Shown here: one piece after another, positions 34,256-42,348 of the stretch
Numbering within the stretch: position 1 is the stretch's first letter
Layout: the number at the start of each line of letters is the position of its first letter
Assembly (NCBI GenBank): GCA_050251635.1
Contig: JBFWML010000001.1
Coordinates: 1-64,000, forward strand
From: JBFWML01 sp050251635
Lineage (GTDB): Bacteria; Campylobacterota; Campylobacteria; Campylobacterales; SZUA-545
Reading direction: 5' to 3'
DNA length: 64,000 bases
Position numbers and translations under genes: made by a program
The notes under the pieces: generated by a model
Databases searched by the model: none
The model's input: the letters and a program-made list of their open reading frames with translations, nothing else
What the model was told of the DNA's origin: nothing

Positions 34256-34411
34256 ATGGCACAGATGGACGAACGCGAACCCTCGCTGGGCGAAATGGAC
34301 GACTTCGACAACAAAGAATCCAAACAGAAAAACCGCTTAATCGGCTATATCGCGGCCGGGATTACCCTTTTTGTGTTAATCCTGATGACGCTTCAGCTGG
34401 TCTTGCAATAA
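34256..34411 (+). CDS. small single-span membrane protein (51 residues)
   Basis: The acidic N-terminus MAQMDEREPSLGEMDDFDNK is followed by a basic KQKNR and one C-terminal membrane helix (LIGYIAAGITLFVLILMTLQLVLQ, residues about 28-51), so the topology is that of a tail-anchored protein. Start chosen at 34256, where coding sense begins; the longer frame upstream is antisense-like. It is co-directional with the genes on both sides. Not recognised. Confidence 0.68.
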   Translation: MAQMDEREPSLGEMDDFDNKESKQKNRLIGYIAAGITLFVLILMTLQLVLQ

Positions 34412-34434
34412 CGGCGGCATAAAGGAGAATGGGG

Positions 34435-35817
34435 ATGCGAGTAGTAGTTTTGGGGACCACGGCGCTCTGCGCGCTTATTTTTAGCGGGTGCGTCGAGCGT
34501 CAACCCGAGGTGGTGCTGGAGCCTGCGACGGCGGTTGCTCCGGCCGCGGCGGCCCAAGCGGCCACAACAACGGTGATGCCCGTCGAACCGGTGATGGAGC
34601 AGCCCAAGCCCTCCGTCAAAGGGGACGGCCCGTTCCTGACCGACGCACTGCGCGACTATTACTCGGCAGCCCGCAGCGCCGGAAACGGCGGCGATCGCAA
34701 ACCCTTTGACGACGCCAGCAAAACCCTAGGCGAAATGATCGAGGGCAAAAAAGCCGACGTCAACCAGCCCGACACCCAAGGGGTCGTGCCCCTAATGATC
34801 GCCGTTCAGGCCAACGACGCAGCCATGACCGCCCGCTTGATCGGCGCGGGCGCCACGGCGGACGTACTCACCCCCCAGCGCTTGCCGCTGCTCTCTTTAG
34901 CCTTGCAAGAAGGCACCCTCGAAAGCGCCAAAGCCCTGCTGGAAAACGGCGCCAAACCCAATGTCGGCGGCGAAAGCGCCCCCTCGCCGCTGACCATTGC
35001 GACCCTCGGCGGCATCACCAGCCGCGCCTACCGCGATATGGCGCTGATGCTGCTGGATAAAGGCGCGGATGCCAACTACGGCGCGGTGGGCGAACATACG
35101 CTGCTTATTTACGCCATCAAGACCGGACAAAACGATCTGGCCCTGAAACTGGTTCAAAACGGCGCCGATGTCGAAATGGGCGATGAAGAGGGCATGACCC
35201 CCCTAAGCTGGGCGATTTTGCTGGGTCAAAACGATGTGGTCGAAGCGTTGCTGGCCAAAAACGCCCGCGGCGACGCCCGCGACGCCCACGGGTACAATCC
35301 GGTGGCCTGGGCGGTCTTTGCCGGTAACGAAACCGCCGTTCAAGCGCTGGCCCAGCGGGGTTTTGAAGCCAAAGAGAGCGATCGCGGCTGGATGGCCGCC
35401 GAAATTGCAAAAAGCCGTACCCTCAACGAACTGCGCGCCCTGCTTGCAGGCGGCGCCGTCGCTCAAAGCGCGGCCGGGGTTCAGCCAACCTCCTATGCAG
35501 GCATCGGCGCGCCAACGATCGTGCGCTTTAAAGGGATGGACTTTTTCCATCTGGAATACAAAGGCAAGGAGCTGAACTTTAAAACCCGCGACGCGGTTAT
35601 TAAGGACTTTATGCTCACCCGCCCCGATCGGCTGGTTGTGGACTTCCAGCGCGGCGCCGGTGCCCAAAATCTGGTCGTCCCCCTGCAGGACGCCACCTTC
35701 CAGAAAGTCTCCATCGGCCGCCACGCCGGCTGGTACCGAGTGGTTATCCAGCTTGACCGCGCCTACGAATACACCATCACCCAAGGATCAGAAGGGCCGG
35801 TCGTCCGGCTTCGCTAA
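34435..35817 (+). CDS. ankyrin-repeat lipoprotein with C-terminal AMIN domain
   Basis: 460 residues. The signal peptide ends at a lipobox (FSGC, Cys19), followed by an Ala/Thr/Pro linker. Ankyrin repeats run from about 95 to 330 (for example DTQGVVPLMIAVQANDAAMTARLIGAGA and GMTPLSWAILLGQNDVVEALLAKN). The C-terminal 105 residues (IVRFKGMDFFHLEYKGKEL to SEGPVVRLR) look like an AMIN domain, which in AmiC and PilQ binds peptidoglycan and directs septal placement. Start at the second ATG, spaced seven bases from AGGAG. A periplasmic scaffold at the cell wall is inferred. Confidence 0.8.
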   Translation: MRVVVLGTTALCALIFSGCVERQPEVVLEPATAVAPAAAAQAATTTVMPVEPVMEQPKPSVKGDGPFLTDALRDYYSAARSAGNGGDRKPFDDASKTLGEMIEGKKADVNQPDTQGVVPLMIAVQANDAAMTARLIGAGATADVLTPQRLPLLSLALQEGTLESAKALLENGAKPNVGGESAPSPLTIATLGGITSRAYRDMALMLLDKGADANYGAVGEHTLLIYAIKTGQNDLALKLVQNGADVEMGDEEGMTPLSWAILLGQNDVVEALLAKNARGDARDAHGYNPVAWAVFAGNETAVQALAQRGFEAKESDRGWMAAEIAKSRTLNELRALLAGGAVAQSAAGVQPTSYAGIGAPTIVRFKGMDFFHLEYKGKELNFKTRDAVIKDFMLTRPDRLVVDFQRGAGAQNLVVPLQDATFQKVSIGRHAGWYRVVIQLDRAYEYTITQGSEGPVVRLR

Positions 35818-35826
35818 GGAGAAAAG

Positions 35827-37224
35827 ATGTCACCCTTAAAGATAGTTACAGCAACCCTGCTTGCCTTTGCCGTCAGCTGGGCCAGCGTCGGTGAAATCAC
35901 ACTTCTTAAGGGCGACGCTTTTGTTAAGCGCGTTGTCGCCCTGCCTGCGCCCGCCGCGATTGAAACAAACACAACTGCCGAGACTAACGCCACCGAGACC
36001 GGCGAACTCAATGCCACGGTGCCCGAAGAGGGCAATACCAGCATCGGCGACGTCAACCTGAGCGCTCCGGTCGAAGCGACTGCCGCGGTGCCGGCAACCC
36101 AGACGCAGGAGCTTAACGCCACCGTAGGCATGCCGCTTGAAGAGGGTGATATTGTCATCACCCGGGCCAAGGCTGCACAGGTGCGCATCAAAATGAGTGA
36201 CGGAACCCTCATCACCGTGGGCGGCGGTACCGAGATGAAAATCGAGGCCTTCAGCACCGAAACCAACGATGCCTCCTTCGATCTTGCCCAAGGCACACTC
36301 CGTACCATTACGGGACAAATCGGCAAAATCGCCCCCGATCGCTTCAAGATCAAAACCAAAACCGCAACCATGGGTATCCGGGGAACCGACTTTATTACCG
36401 CGTTGGGGGCCGAAGGGGCTTTGGATGCCGCTTGTTTGGAGGGCGCCATCAGCGTCACGACCGACGTTGGGGCGGTTGACGTACCCGCAGGCTCCATGAC
36501 CTCCGCAACACCCGGTGCCGCGCCAAGCGCGCCCGTTGCCTTGAGCGCTGCCGTTCTGGGGGCTTTTTTCGGGGCTTTGGGCCTGGATGACGACGAAGCT
36601 GCGGGCGAAACCGAGCGGTTCGTACCACCGCCAGCCGTCCAGGAAAACAACGAAACCAATGCCACCATCACAATCCCGCCCGTTGCCGGCAAATTGATCG
36701 GCAAGGCCGGTGCGATCAAGCTGACCCGCGCAGAGGAGCTGCCCGGACTCAGCGATGACAACTTGACGCTTCTGGAGCAAGACGCTCTCGTTTTTGTTCA
36801 AGCCGCACGCATCGAATTTGTCCGAGGTGTGACTTTGCAAGCGGGCAAGGGAGGTGAAATGGTTTTCAATGCCGTTGACGCAAACATTTCCATAGCCCCC
36901 GCCGCTCTGAAAAAAGGCACCTTTCTCATAGCCGGAGCCACACGGCTTAATACTGAGGCCGGTGAAGTTACACTAGGCGAAAATGCAAAAGCGATCCTCT
37001 CGATCGAAGGCTCGGCAATCCATTTGGCCTCTTTGGAGGGCGAAGTGACGCTTAAAGGACAAAACATCGGCAACCTGCTGCTTACAGAGGGCGGCGAAGC
37101 ACAGCCCTACGAAGCCAAGAAGCTAATCAGCCTCTTTGAAGCAGCCGGATTGAATGAGGCGGATGCCAAACCCTATCTGCCCAAGCCCAAGGCTTTACCC
37201 AAGCCCAAAATCTACAAGTTTTAG
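35827..37224 (+). CDS. secreted FecR-domain protein
   Basis: 465 residues with signal peptide MSPLKIVTATLLAFAVSWA. VGEITLLKGDAFVKR starts a FecR fold, interrupted by a Thr/Asn/Glu/Ala-rich low-complexity insert (about residues 42-100) and resumed at VRIKMSDGTLITVGGGTEMKI through TMGIRGTDFITAL. The C-terminal half contains repeated beta segments (GKLIGKAGAIKL, VTLQAGKGGEMVFNAV) and ends KPKALPKPKIYKF. There is no sigma-factor partner or membrane anchor, so it is not a classical anti-sigma FecR. It lies nine bases after the ankyrin-AMIN gene. Confidence 0.8.
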   Translation: MSPLKIVTATLLAFAVSWASVGEITLLKGDAFVKRVVALPAPAAIETNTTAETNATETGELNATVPEEGNTSIGDVNLSAPVEATAAVPATQTQELNATVGMPLEEGDIVITRAKAAQVRIKMSDGTLITVGGGTEMKIEAFSTETNDASFDLAQGTLRTITGQIGKIAPDRFKIKTKTATMGIRGTDFITALGAEGALDAACLEGAISVTTDVGAVDVPAGSMTSATPGAAPSAPVALSAAVLGAFFGALGLDDDEAAGETERFVPPPAVQENNETNATITIPPVAGKLIGKAGAIKLTRAEELPGLSDDNLTLLEQDALVFVQAARIEFVRGVTLQAGKGGEMVFNAVDANISIAPAALKKGTFLIAGATRLNTEAGEVTLGENAKAILSIEGSAIHLASLEGEVTLKGQNIGNLLLTEGGEAQPYEAKKLISLFEAAGLNEADAKPYLPKPKALPKPKIYKF

Positions 37225-37233
37225 GAGGCTGGC

Positions 37234-38274
37234 ATGAGAAATTTTCCAATCGTCATTCTGTCTCTTGGGTTATTGTGCGTCCTATCGTCATTTGCCGCCT
37301 CGGTTCCCTATGCGTCACTCGTCGAAAGCGCGGCACACAACCATGCCAAGGCGTTTGATTACTACTTTTCAAAGAAAAAATACAATCTCAACGAAGTCGA
37401 TCACCTTGGCAAAACAGCCCTGATGCATTCGGTCTGCTACGGCAACGTCAAGCAAGCCAAGCGGCTCATCAAGGAAAAGGCATCGGTAATCTCAACCGAT
37501 AAAACCGGCAAGACCGCGCTACATCACCTTCTGATCTGCCAACCGAAGGAGATGCAAGAGATTTTCGATCTGATTTTGGATGCCAAGATGCCCCTTAATA
37601 TGGCTGACGACGAAGGTGTGACCCCTTTGATTCTGGCTTCAAAATACGGCTTTGAAGATCTGGCGGATGAGATGCTTGACAACGGGGCCTTGGCTCACTT
37701 GGCCGACAAAAAGGGCCGTACCCCGCTTATGGCCGCGAGCGCCTACGGTCACAAAGAAATTGTCTCGATGATCTTAAAGCGCAAAGTCGAAGTCAATGTC
37801 TATGGACAGGAGGGCAAGACTGCCCTTTTTCTTGCCGACCAATTCGGCCATGACGAGATAGTTGAGATGCTTAAGGAAGCGGGTGCACAGGGTATTTCCG
37901 TCAAACGGGTACCCGAAGCGCAGTTCCTCCTTGCGGCGGAACAGGGCAATATCAAGAAGATCAAAACTCTAATCAAAGAGGGTGTCGATCTCAATATAGC
38001 CTACGAAAACACCGGCACAACCGCCCTGATGGAGGCAGCCGAGAGGGGCAATCTCGAATTGGTTGAACTCTTGACCGGCGCCGGAGCGGATGTCAATCTT
38101 CAAGATACCAAAGGCCAAACCGCGCTCATGCACGCGGTAGCGGCAAGAAAACAAGATATTGTCGAGTATTTGCTCGGCGCGGGGGCAGACGTATCGTTAC
38201 GGACGATCGAAGGCAAGCTGGCAAGGGACTTTGCCACCGAGAACTATATGATGCCGCTCGTGCCGCACCTTTAA
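37234..38274 (+). CDS. secreted ankyrin-repeat protein
   Basis: 346 residues. A signal peptide (FPIVILSLGLLCVLSSFAA) is followed by about eight ankyrin repeats from residue 30 to the end, with typical GKTALMHSVCYGNVKQAKRLI, GVTPLILASKYGFEDLADEML and GQTALMHAVAARKQDIVEYLLGAGADV units. A periplasmic location is likely. It ends 13 bases before ftsW, so it is probably co-transcribed with ftsW-murG. Its binding partner is unknown. Confidence 0.85.
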   Translation: MRNFPIVILSLGLLCVLSSFAASVPYASLVESAAHNHAKAFDYYFSKKKYNLNEVDHLGKTALMHSVCYGNVKQAKRLIKEKASVISTDKTGKTALHHLLICQPKEMQEIFDLILDAKMPLNMADDEGVTPLILASKYGFEDLADEMLDNGALAHLADKKGRTPLMAASAYGHKEIVSMILKRKVEVNVYGQEGKTALFLADQFGHDEIVEMLKEAGAQGISVKRVPEAQFLLAAEQGNIKKIKTLIKEGVDLNIAYENTGTTALMEAAERGNLELVELLTGAGADVNLQDTKGQTALMHAVAARKQDIVEYLLGAGADVSLRTIEGKLARDFATENYMMPLVPHL

Positions 38275-38287
38275 AACCGGGATTCTA

Positions 38288-39469
38288 TTGAGCGACCGCT
38301 ATCTCTTTTTTATTGTTTGCGCGCTGGTTTTTTGCGGCATTCTTTTTTCCTACTCGCTCCCGGTTTATTTCGCCCAGAGTGCGGGGTTTTCGCAGTTTCA
38401 CTTCTTTATCCGCCAAAGTTTCGCGTCCCTGATCGCCATTGCATTTATGTGGTGGCTGGCGCGCCGAGACCCCGATCGCTGGTTGAGCCGCATGGGCTTT
38501 GGGCTGTTTTTCTTTTTCTTTTTATTGATGTTCGTCATGCCCTTTCTGCCCGAAAGCATCGTTCCCACCATTAACGGCGCGCGCCGCTGGATCCGCCTGG
38601 GCGGACTAAGCCTCTCTCCGGTGGAGTTTTTCAAGGTCGGTTTCGTCTATTTTCTGGCATGGAGTCTCACGCGCAAACTCTACCGGCCCAAGGCGCTGAC
38701 ACAGGAGCGCTTTACCTTCGCGCAGGAGCTGGGCACGCTGGTTCCCTACGCGCTTATCTTTGTGGTGGCGGTTGTATTGATTGCGGTGATGCAAAACGAT
38801 CTAGGACAGGTCATTGTGCTAGGCACCACGATGGCGTTGATGATCTTCTTTGCGGGTTCAAGCATCAAGGTCTTCTTTTTTCTTATCGGGCTGTCGCTTT
38901 TGGGCGGCATGGCGCTGATTTTGCAGACGCGCCACCGGATTGAACGGATTTTGCAGTGGTGGGGCAGTGTTCAGGATTTTGTACTCTCGCTCTTTCCCGA
39001 CTTTATCGCCAACGCCCTGCGGATCGATGACGTCATCGCCAACCCCGCCTATCAAGTCACCCAGTCGCTGCACGCCATTCACAACGGCGGCTTCTTTGGA
39101 ACCGGACTGGGCAACGGGGTGGTCAAGCTGGGTTTTCTAAGCGATGTGCACAACGACTTCGTGCTGGCGGGTATTACCGAAGAGACGGGGTTTATCGGCG
39201 TGCTCCTCGTCAGCGTCCTGCTGCTGCTGGCGGTTTACCGTATTTTCCGCATCGCCAACCGCAGCGAAAATCCGGTTTTCTACCTCTTTAGCATCGGTAT
39301 CGGCACCATGCTGGCGGTGCAATTTTTGATGAACGCGCTGGGCACCACGGGCCTGATTCCGCTTAAGGGCATTACCGCCCCTTTTATCAGCTACGGCGGC
39401 ATCTCAATGGTCGCCTCCGGCATTGCGATCGGCCTGGTGCTGATGATTAGCCGCAAAGCCAGACTGTGA
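38288..39469 (+). CDS. ftsW: cell division lipid II polymerase FtsW
   Basis: 393-residue SEDS glycosyltransferase with about ten membrane helices that polymerises lipid II at the septum. INGARRWIRLGGLSLSPVEFFKVGFVYFLAW and the C-terminal GLIPLKGITAPFISYGGISM are SEDS signatures. The start is TTG at 38288, and the murG start overlaps the stop. FtsW rather than RodA is chosen because of the murG neighbour. Confidence 0.92.
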   Translation: MSDRYLFFIVCALVFCGILFSYSLPVYFAQSAGFSQFHFFIRQSFASLIAIAFMWWLARRDPDRWLSRMGFGLFFFFFLLMFVMPFLPESIVPTINGARRWIRLGGLSLSPVEFFKVGFVYFLAWSLTRKLYRPKALTQERFTFAQELGTLVPYALIFVVAVVLIAVMQNDLGQVIVLGTTMALMIFFAGSSIKVFFFLIGLSLLGGMALILQTRHRIERILQWWGSVQDFVLSLFPDFIANALRIDDVIANPAYQVTQSLHAIHNGGFFGTGLGNGVVKLGFLSDVHNDFVLAGITEETGFIGVLLVSVLLLLAVYRIFRIANRSENPVFYLFSIGIGTMLAVQFLMNALGTTGLIPLKGITAPFISYGGISMVASGIAIGLVLMISRKARL

Positions 39470-40494
39470 TCGTTCTAACCGGCGGAGGAACAGGAGGCCA
39501 TCTGGCCGTGGCCGCAGCGGTGAAAGAGGCCCTCAACGCCCGGGGCGAGAAACCGCTCTTTATCGGTTCGTCAGCGGGCCAGGACCGGCAATGGTTCGAA
39601 GGCGACGGCGGTTTTGCGCAAACAATCTTTCTGCCCAGCCGCGGCGTGATGAACAGACGGGGGCTTGGGCGGGTCTTTGCGCTGCTGAACACATTGCAGC
39701 TGGCGTGGCGGTGCCGGAAGATTCTCAAAGAAAACCGCGTCAGAGCCGTGCTTAGCGTAGGCGGCTACTCCGCCGCGCCCGCGGCGCTCGCCACCCTCAC
39801 ACTCAAAAAAACTGCGCTTTTTATCCACGAACAAAACGCCGTCGGCGGGACCCTCAACCGTCTGCTGCGCCCCTTTGCCAAAGCATTTTTCTCCTCCTTC
39901 GAAGCCGGAGGCGATTGCCCGGATTATCCGGTCAAAACGCAGTTTTTCAGCCGCGCAAGGGTGCGTAGCGGGGTCAAAACCGTGCTTTTTTTGGGAGGTT
40001 CCCAAGGAGCGGCAGCCATCAACGCCTTTGCCCGACAATGCGCCCCGATGCTCTCAAGCAGGGGTATTCAAATTATTCATCAAACAGGAAAAACCGAGCT
40101 GGAGACGATGCGAAGTTTCTACCAAGAAGCGGGTATTAACGCCCGCTGCTTCGACTTCGACGCCAACGTGATCGACGCTATCGTCCAGGCCGATCTGGCC
40201 ATCGCAAGAGCCGGAGCAGGCACGCTCTTTGAGCTAACGGCCAACGCCCTTCCGGCCCTGTATGTGCCCTACCCCCACGCCGCAGGCGATCACCAGCGCG
40301 CAAACGCCCGTTTTTTGAGCGACCGGGGTCTCTCCTGGCAGTGCGATCAGCAGACGCTTACACCCAGTGTGCTTGAAGATTTACTCGATCGCGATCTAAG
40401 CGCCGTCTCATCCGCCCTAGGGCAACAAATGCGTCCCGGCGGTGCAGACTGCCTAGCGGACCGGTTAATGAAAGAGGAAGCCCAGCAGCATTAA
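39466..40494 (+). CDS. murG: UDP-N-acetylglucosamine transferase MurG
   Basis: 342-residue GT28 enzyme that adds GlcNAc to lipid I, giving lipid II. LTGGGTGGHLAVAAAVKEAL is the N-terminal glycine-rich loop, SVGGYSAAPAALA and HEQNAVGGTLNRLL follow, and the donor site reads RAGAGTLFELTANALPALYVPYPHAAGDHQ. GTG start overlapping the ftsW stop (GTGA). Its last 30 bases overlap the convergent zinc-ribbon gene. Confidence 0.95.
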   Translation: MIVLTGGGTGGHLAVAAAVKEALNARGEKPLFIGSSAGQDRQWFEGDGGFAQTIFLPSRGVMNRRGLGRVFALLNTLQLAWRCRKILKENRVRAVLSVGGYSAAPAALATLTLKKTALFIHEQNAVGGTLNRLLRPFAKAFFSSFEAGGDCPDYPVKTQFFSRARVRSGVKTVLFLGGSQGAAAINAFARQCAPMLSSRGIQIIHQTGKTELETMRSFYQEAGINARCFDFDANVIDAIVQADLAIARAGAGTLFELTANALPALYVPYPHAAGDHQRANARFLSDRGLSWQCDQQTLTPSVLEDLLDRDLSAVSSALGQQMRPGGADCLADRLMKEEAQQH

Positions 40495-40689
40495 AAAGCC
40501 CGCCACGGCCAGCGTGGAAACCAAAAGCCGGTCCTGCCTGCGCGCTTCATTGGAAAAACGGTGCAAAGGCGTTTTGCACTCCGGGCAAATAAAGGCGTCG
40601 GGCTCGCGCCGGTAAAACCGGAGCATCGGCACAACCGTGCCCCCGCACCGCGCGCAAACGCTGCTTTTTCCGGTGACCTGAACTTGCAT
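40465..40689 (-). CDS. small zinc-ribbon membrane protein
   Basis: 74 residues. Two cysteine pairs, CARCGG and CPECKT, form a zinc ribbon in the N-terminal half. A basic RRQDR stretch precedes one C-terminal membrane helix (LLVSTLAVAGFLMLLGFLFH). The ATG at 40689 lies six bases from AAGGGGG and is preferred to a start eight codons earlier. Unknown function. It is convergent with murG and has a 30-base overlap. Confidence 0.7.
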   Translation of the reverse strand: MQVQVTGKSSVCARCGGTVVPMLRFYRREPDAFICPECKTPLHRFSNEARRQDRLLVSTLAVAGFLMLLGFLFH

Positions 40690-40730
40690 GGCAACCCCCT
40701 TGAGTTTCCCCACTCCAGCAACCGCCGTTC

Positions 40731-41309
40731 CTAGGGTAAAAAAGCCTGCTCCACTGCCGATTCGATCATCTGCGGATCCCCTGCCAAAACAAACCGTTCC
40801 CAGTAGGTTTCATCCGAGCGAATCATTAAGCGGATGCTTTCGGCGGTCAAGCTTTTGGCCAAATCCCGATCTATCGTAAAAAGAACATAGTGCTCCCGGC
40901 TGGGCGACCACCAGATCTCTTCGCGCTTAAACTCCTTGGCCGCCTGTGCGCCAACCATCAAACCAAGCATGCGGGACGTCTGAGCCACTTCCACAACCGA
41001 GGCAGGCTCCGGCATTAGCATTGCAAGAACCGCCTGCGCAGCCTGTGCGCTGCGTATTTCGATTTGGTTTCTCAAAGCCTCTTTGGCTCTGCCTGCGGCT
41101 TCAATCTGTTGAAAACGCAAACCTCCGGTTACCTGAGGCGAACCACCCGATGCTGCGAGCTTGCCTTCAACAACTGGGTTTTCCACCCAGCGCGGCGCAT
41201 CAAAGGGGATGCCCTTGAGCGCCTGTTCCCCTTCCGCGATGAGCGGCTCCTTTGTACCGCACCCTATCAGCAGAACCACCACGGGAACGACCCAAAAAAG
41301 CGTTCTCAC
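40731..41309 (-). CDS. LPP20-family lipoprotein
   Basis: 192 residues with a signal peptide and lipobox (VVLLIGC, Cys17). APRWVENP starts the domain, and the RFQQIEAAGRAKEALRNQIEIR and RSDETYWERFV parts resemble the LPP20 lipoproteins of Helicobacter and other Campylobacterota. The FTIDRDLAKSL segment is also typical. The role is unknown; outer-membrane attachment is likely. It is coupled to the beta-barrel gene by a four-base overlap. Confidence 0.78.
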   Translation of the reverse strand: MRTLFWVVPVVVLLIGCGTKEPLIAEGEQALKGIPFDAPRWVENPVVEGKLAASGGSPQVTGGLRFQQIEAAGRAKEALRNQIEIRSAQAAQAVLAMLMPEPASVVEVAQTSRMLGLMVGAQAAKEFKREEIWWSPSREHYVLFTIDRDLAKSLTAESIRLMIRSDETYWERFVLAGDPQMIESAVEQAFLP

Positions 41310-42214
41310 TTGAAGTAGTATCTTGCGCCCAAGTAAAGACGGGTTTCGGAATCTTCAACCTTCTCCACGCCGTAGGTGCCGATCGTCGCGTCCCGCGCAA
41401 TCACGTCACCCCACTGCCGCGTGATCAGATCGACGCCGAAATAGGTTTCAATGGAGTCGCTATAGGGATAGGTAGCGCCGACTCCAAAGCCGTAGGCAAA
41501 AGCGTTTGCTTCAAAGGAGGTGATGCCTTCGCTAAACCCGACGGCCGCCATCAGCCGCGCATAGGGCACCATATCCGCCACCACAGAGACAGAAGGAAAG
41601 CCAAACTGCGCCGACACCATCAACTCGCTCAACTCGGAGTCCATCTGGTAGGTTGCGCTATAACTGTTTTCGCCGCCAAAGTCCTTGAGGCCCGCCGATA
41701 ACGCGAAGCTGGTGCTGCCCTCGCTCAAGTTCACGCTATGGGTGCTGCCGTCAAGGTCAACACGGGTTCCGTCGGGCAATATCGCCTGGGCATCTTCGAT
41801 CGCCTCGGTAGTGATTGACCAGTTGCGGCTAATGGAACGTTGCGCCGCCTCCAAACCGGCAAACCAGCCCCAGCCCGACGACGGCGATCGGCCCGCATTG
41901 GCGGAACTTTGCGAAACGCGGGGGGCTTCGGCGGGCTGAAGCCGGGGAGACTTTGCGGTTTTTGGTGCCGGTGTCTGCTGAGGAGCTGCGGGTGGAGCAG
42001 CCATGGGACGGCGCACCATCAACCGGCCGTCGGGGGAGCGGATCAGCTCGGTTCCGGCGGGCAGACGGATTTGCCTGCCGTCTTGCAACCGGATAATCCG
42101 TTCGCGATCGGCCGGCTGAACCAGAACCTGCTCCTGTGCCGCCTCTAAAGTAGCCGTTGTTATCCACAGCAGTGCCGCGATCGCCGTTAGCCGTTTGAAC
42201 ATTTGCCCGTCCAT
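41306..42214 (-). CDS. outer membrane beta-barrel protein
   Basis: 302 residues. A signal peptide (MFKRLTAIAALLWITTATLEA) is followed by a segment with ERIIRLQDGRQIRLPAGTELIRSPDGRLMVRRP, a Pro/Ala-rich linker (about 65-110) and a C-terminal barrel of roughly 190 residues with alternating strands ending LYLGARYYFK. Start uncertain: ATG at 42214 or 42202. The upstream region is A+T-rich and divergent to the iron-sulfur gene. Not assigned to a known family. Confidence 0.72.
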   Translation of the reverse strand: MDGQMFKRLTAIAALLWITTATLEAAQEQVLVQPADRERIIRLQDGRQIRLPAGTELIRSPDGRLMVRRPMAAPPAAPQQTPAPKTAKSPRLQPAEAPRVSQSSANAGRSPSSGWGWFAGLEAAQRSISRNWSITTEAIEDAQAILPDGTRVDLDGSTHSVNLSEGSTSFALSAGLKDFGGENSYSATYQMDSELSELMVSAQFGFPSVSVVADMVPYARLMAAVGFSEGITSFEANAFAYGFGVGATYPYSDSIETYFGVDLITRQWGDVIARDATIGTYGVEKVEDSETRLYLGARYYFK

Positions 42215-42348
42215 GCCTGTTAAATTAGCCTCTATATCAGCAAAATTCATACCAATCGATTATTATAAGTTTTTATTATATTTAAAATAGAATTTTTATA
42301 TATTTGTGCTATACTTGAGTATCCTTCCCGACAAAGGAGCCTTAAACA

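Noticed and set aside
35836..36840. Long minus-strand frame opposite the FecR-domain gene
   Set aside because: Mirror of a real coding frame in G+C-rich DNA; Gly/His/Arg-rich, no known motif, no start signals.
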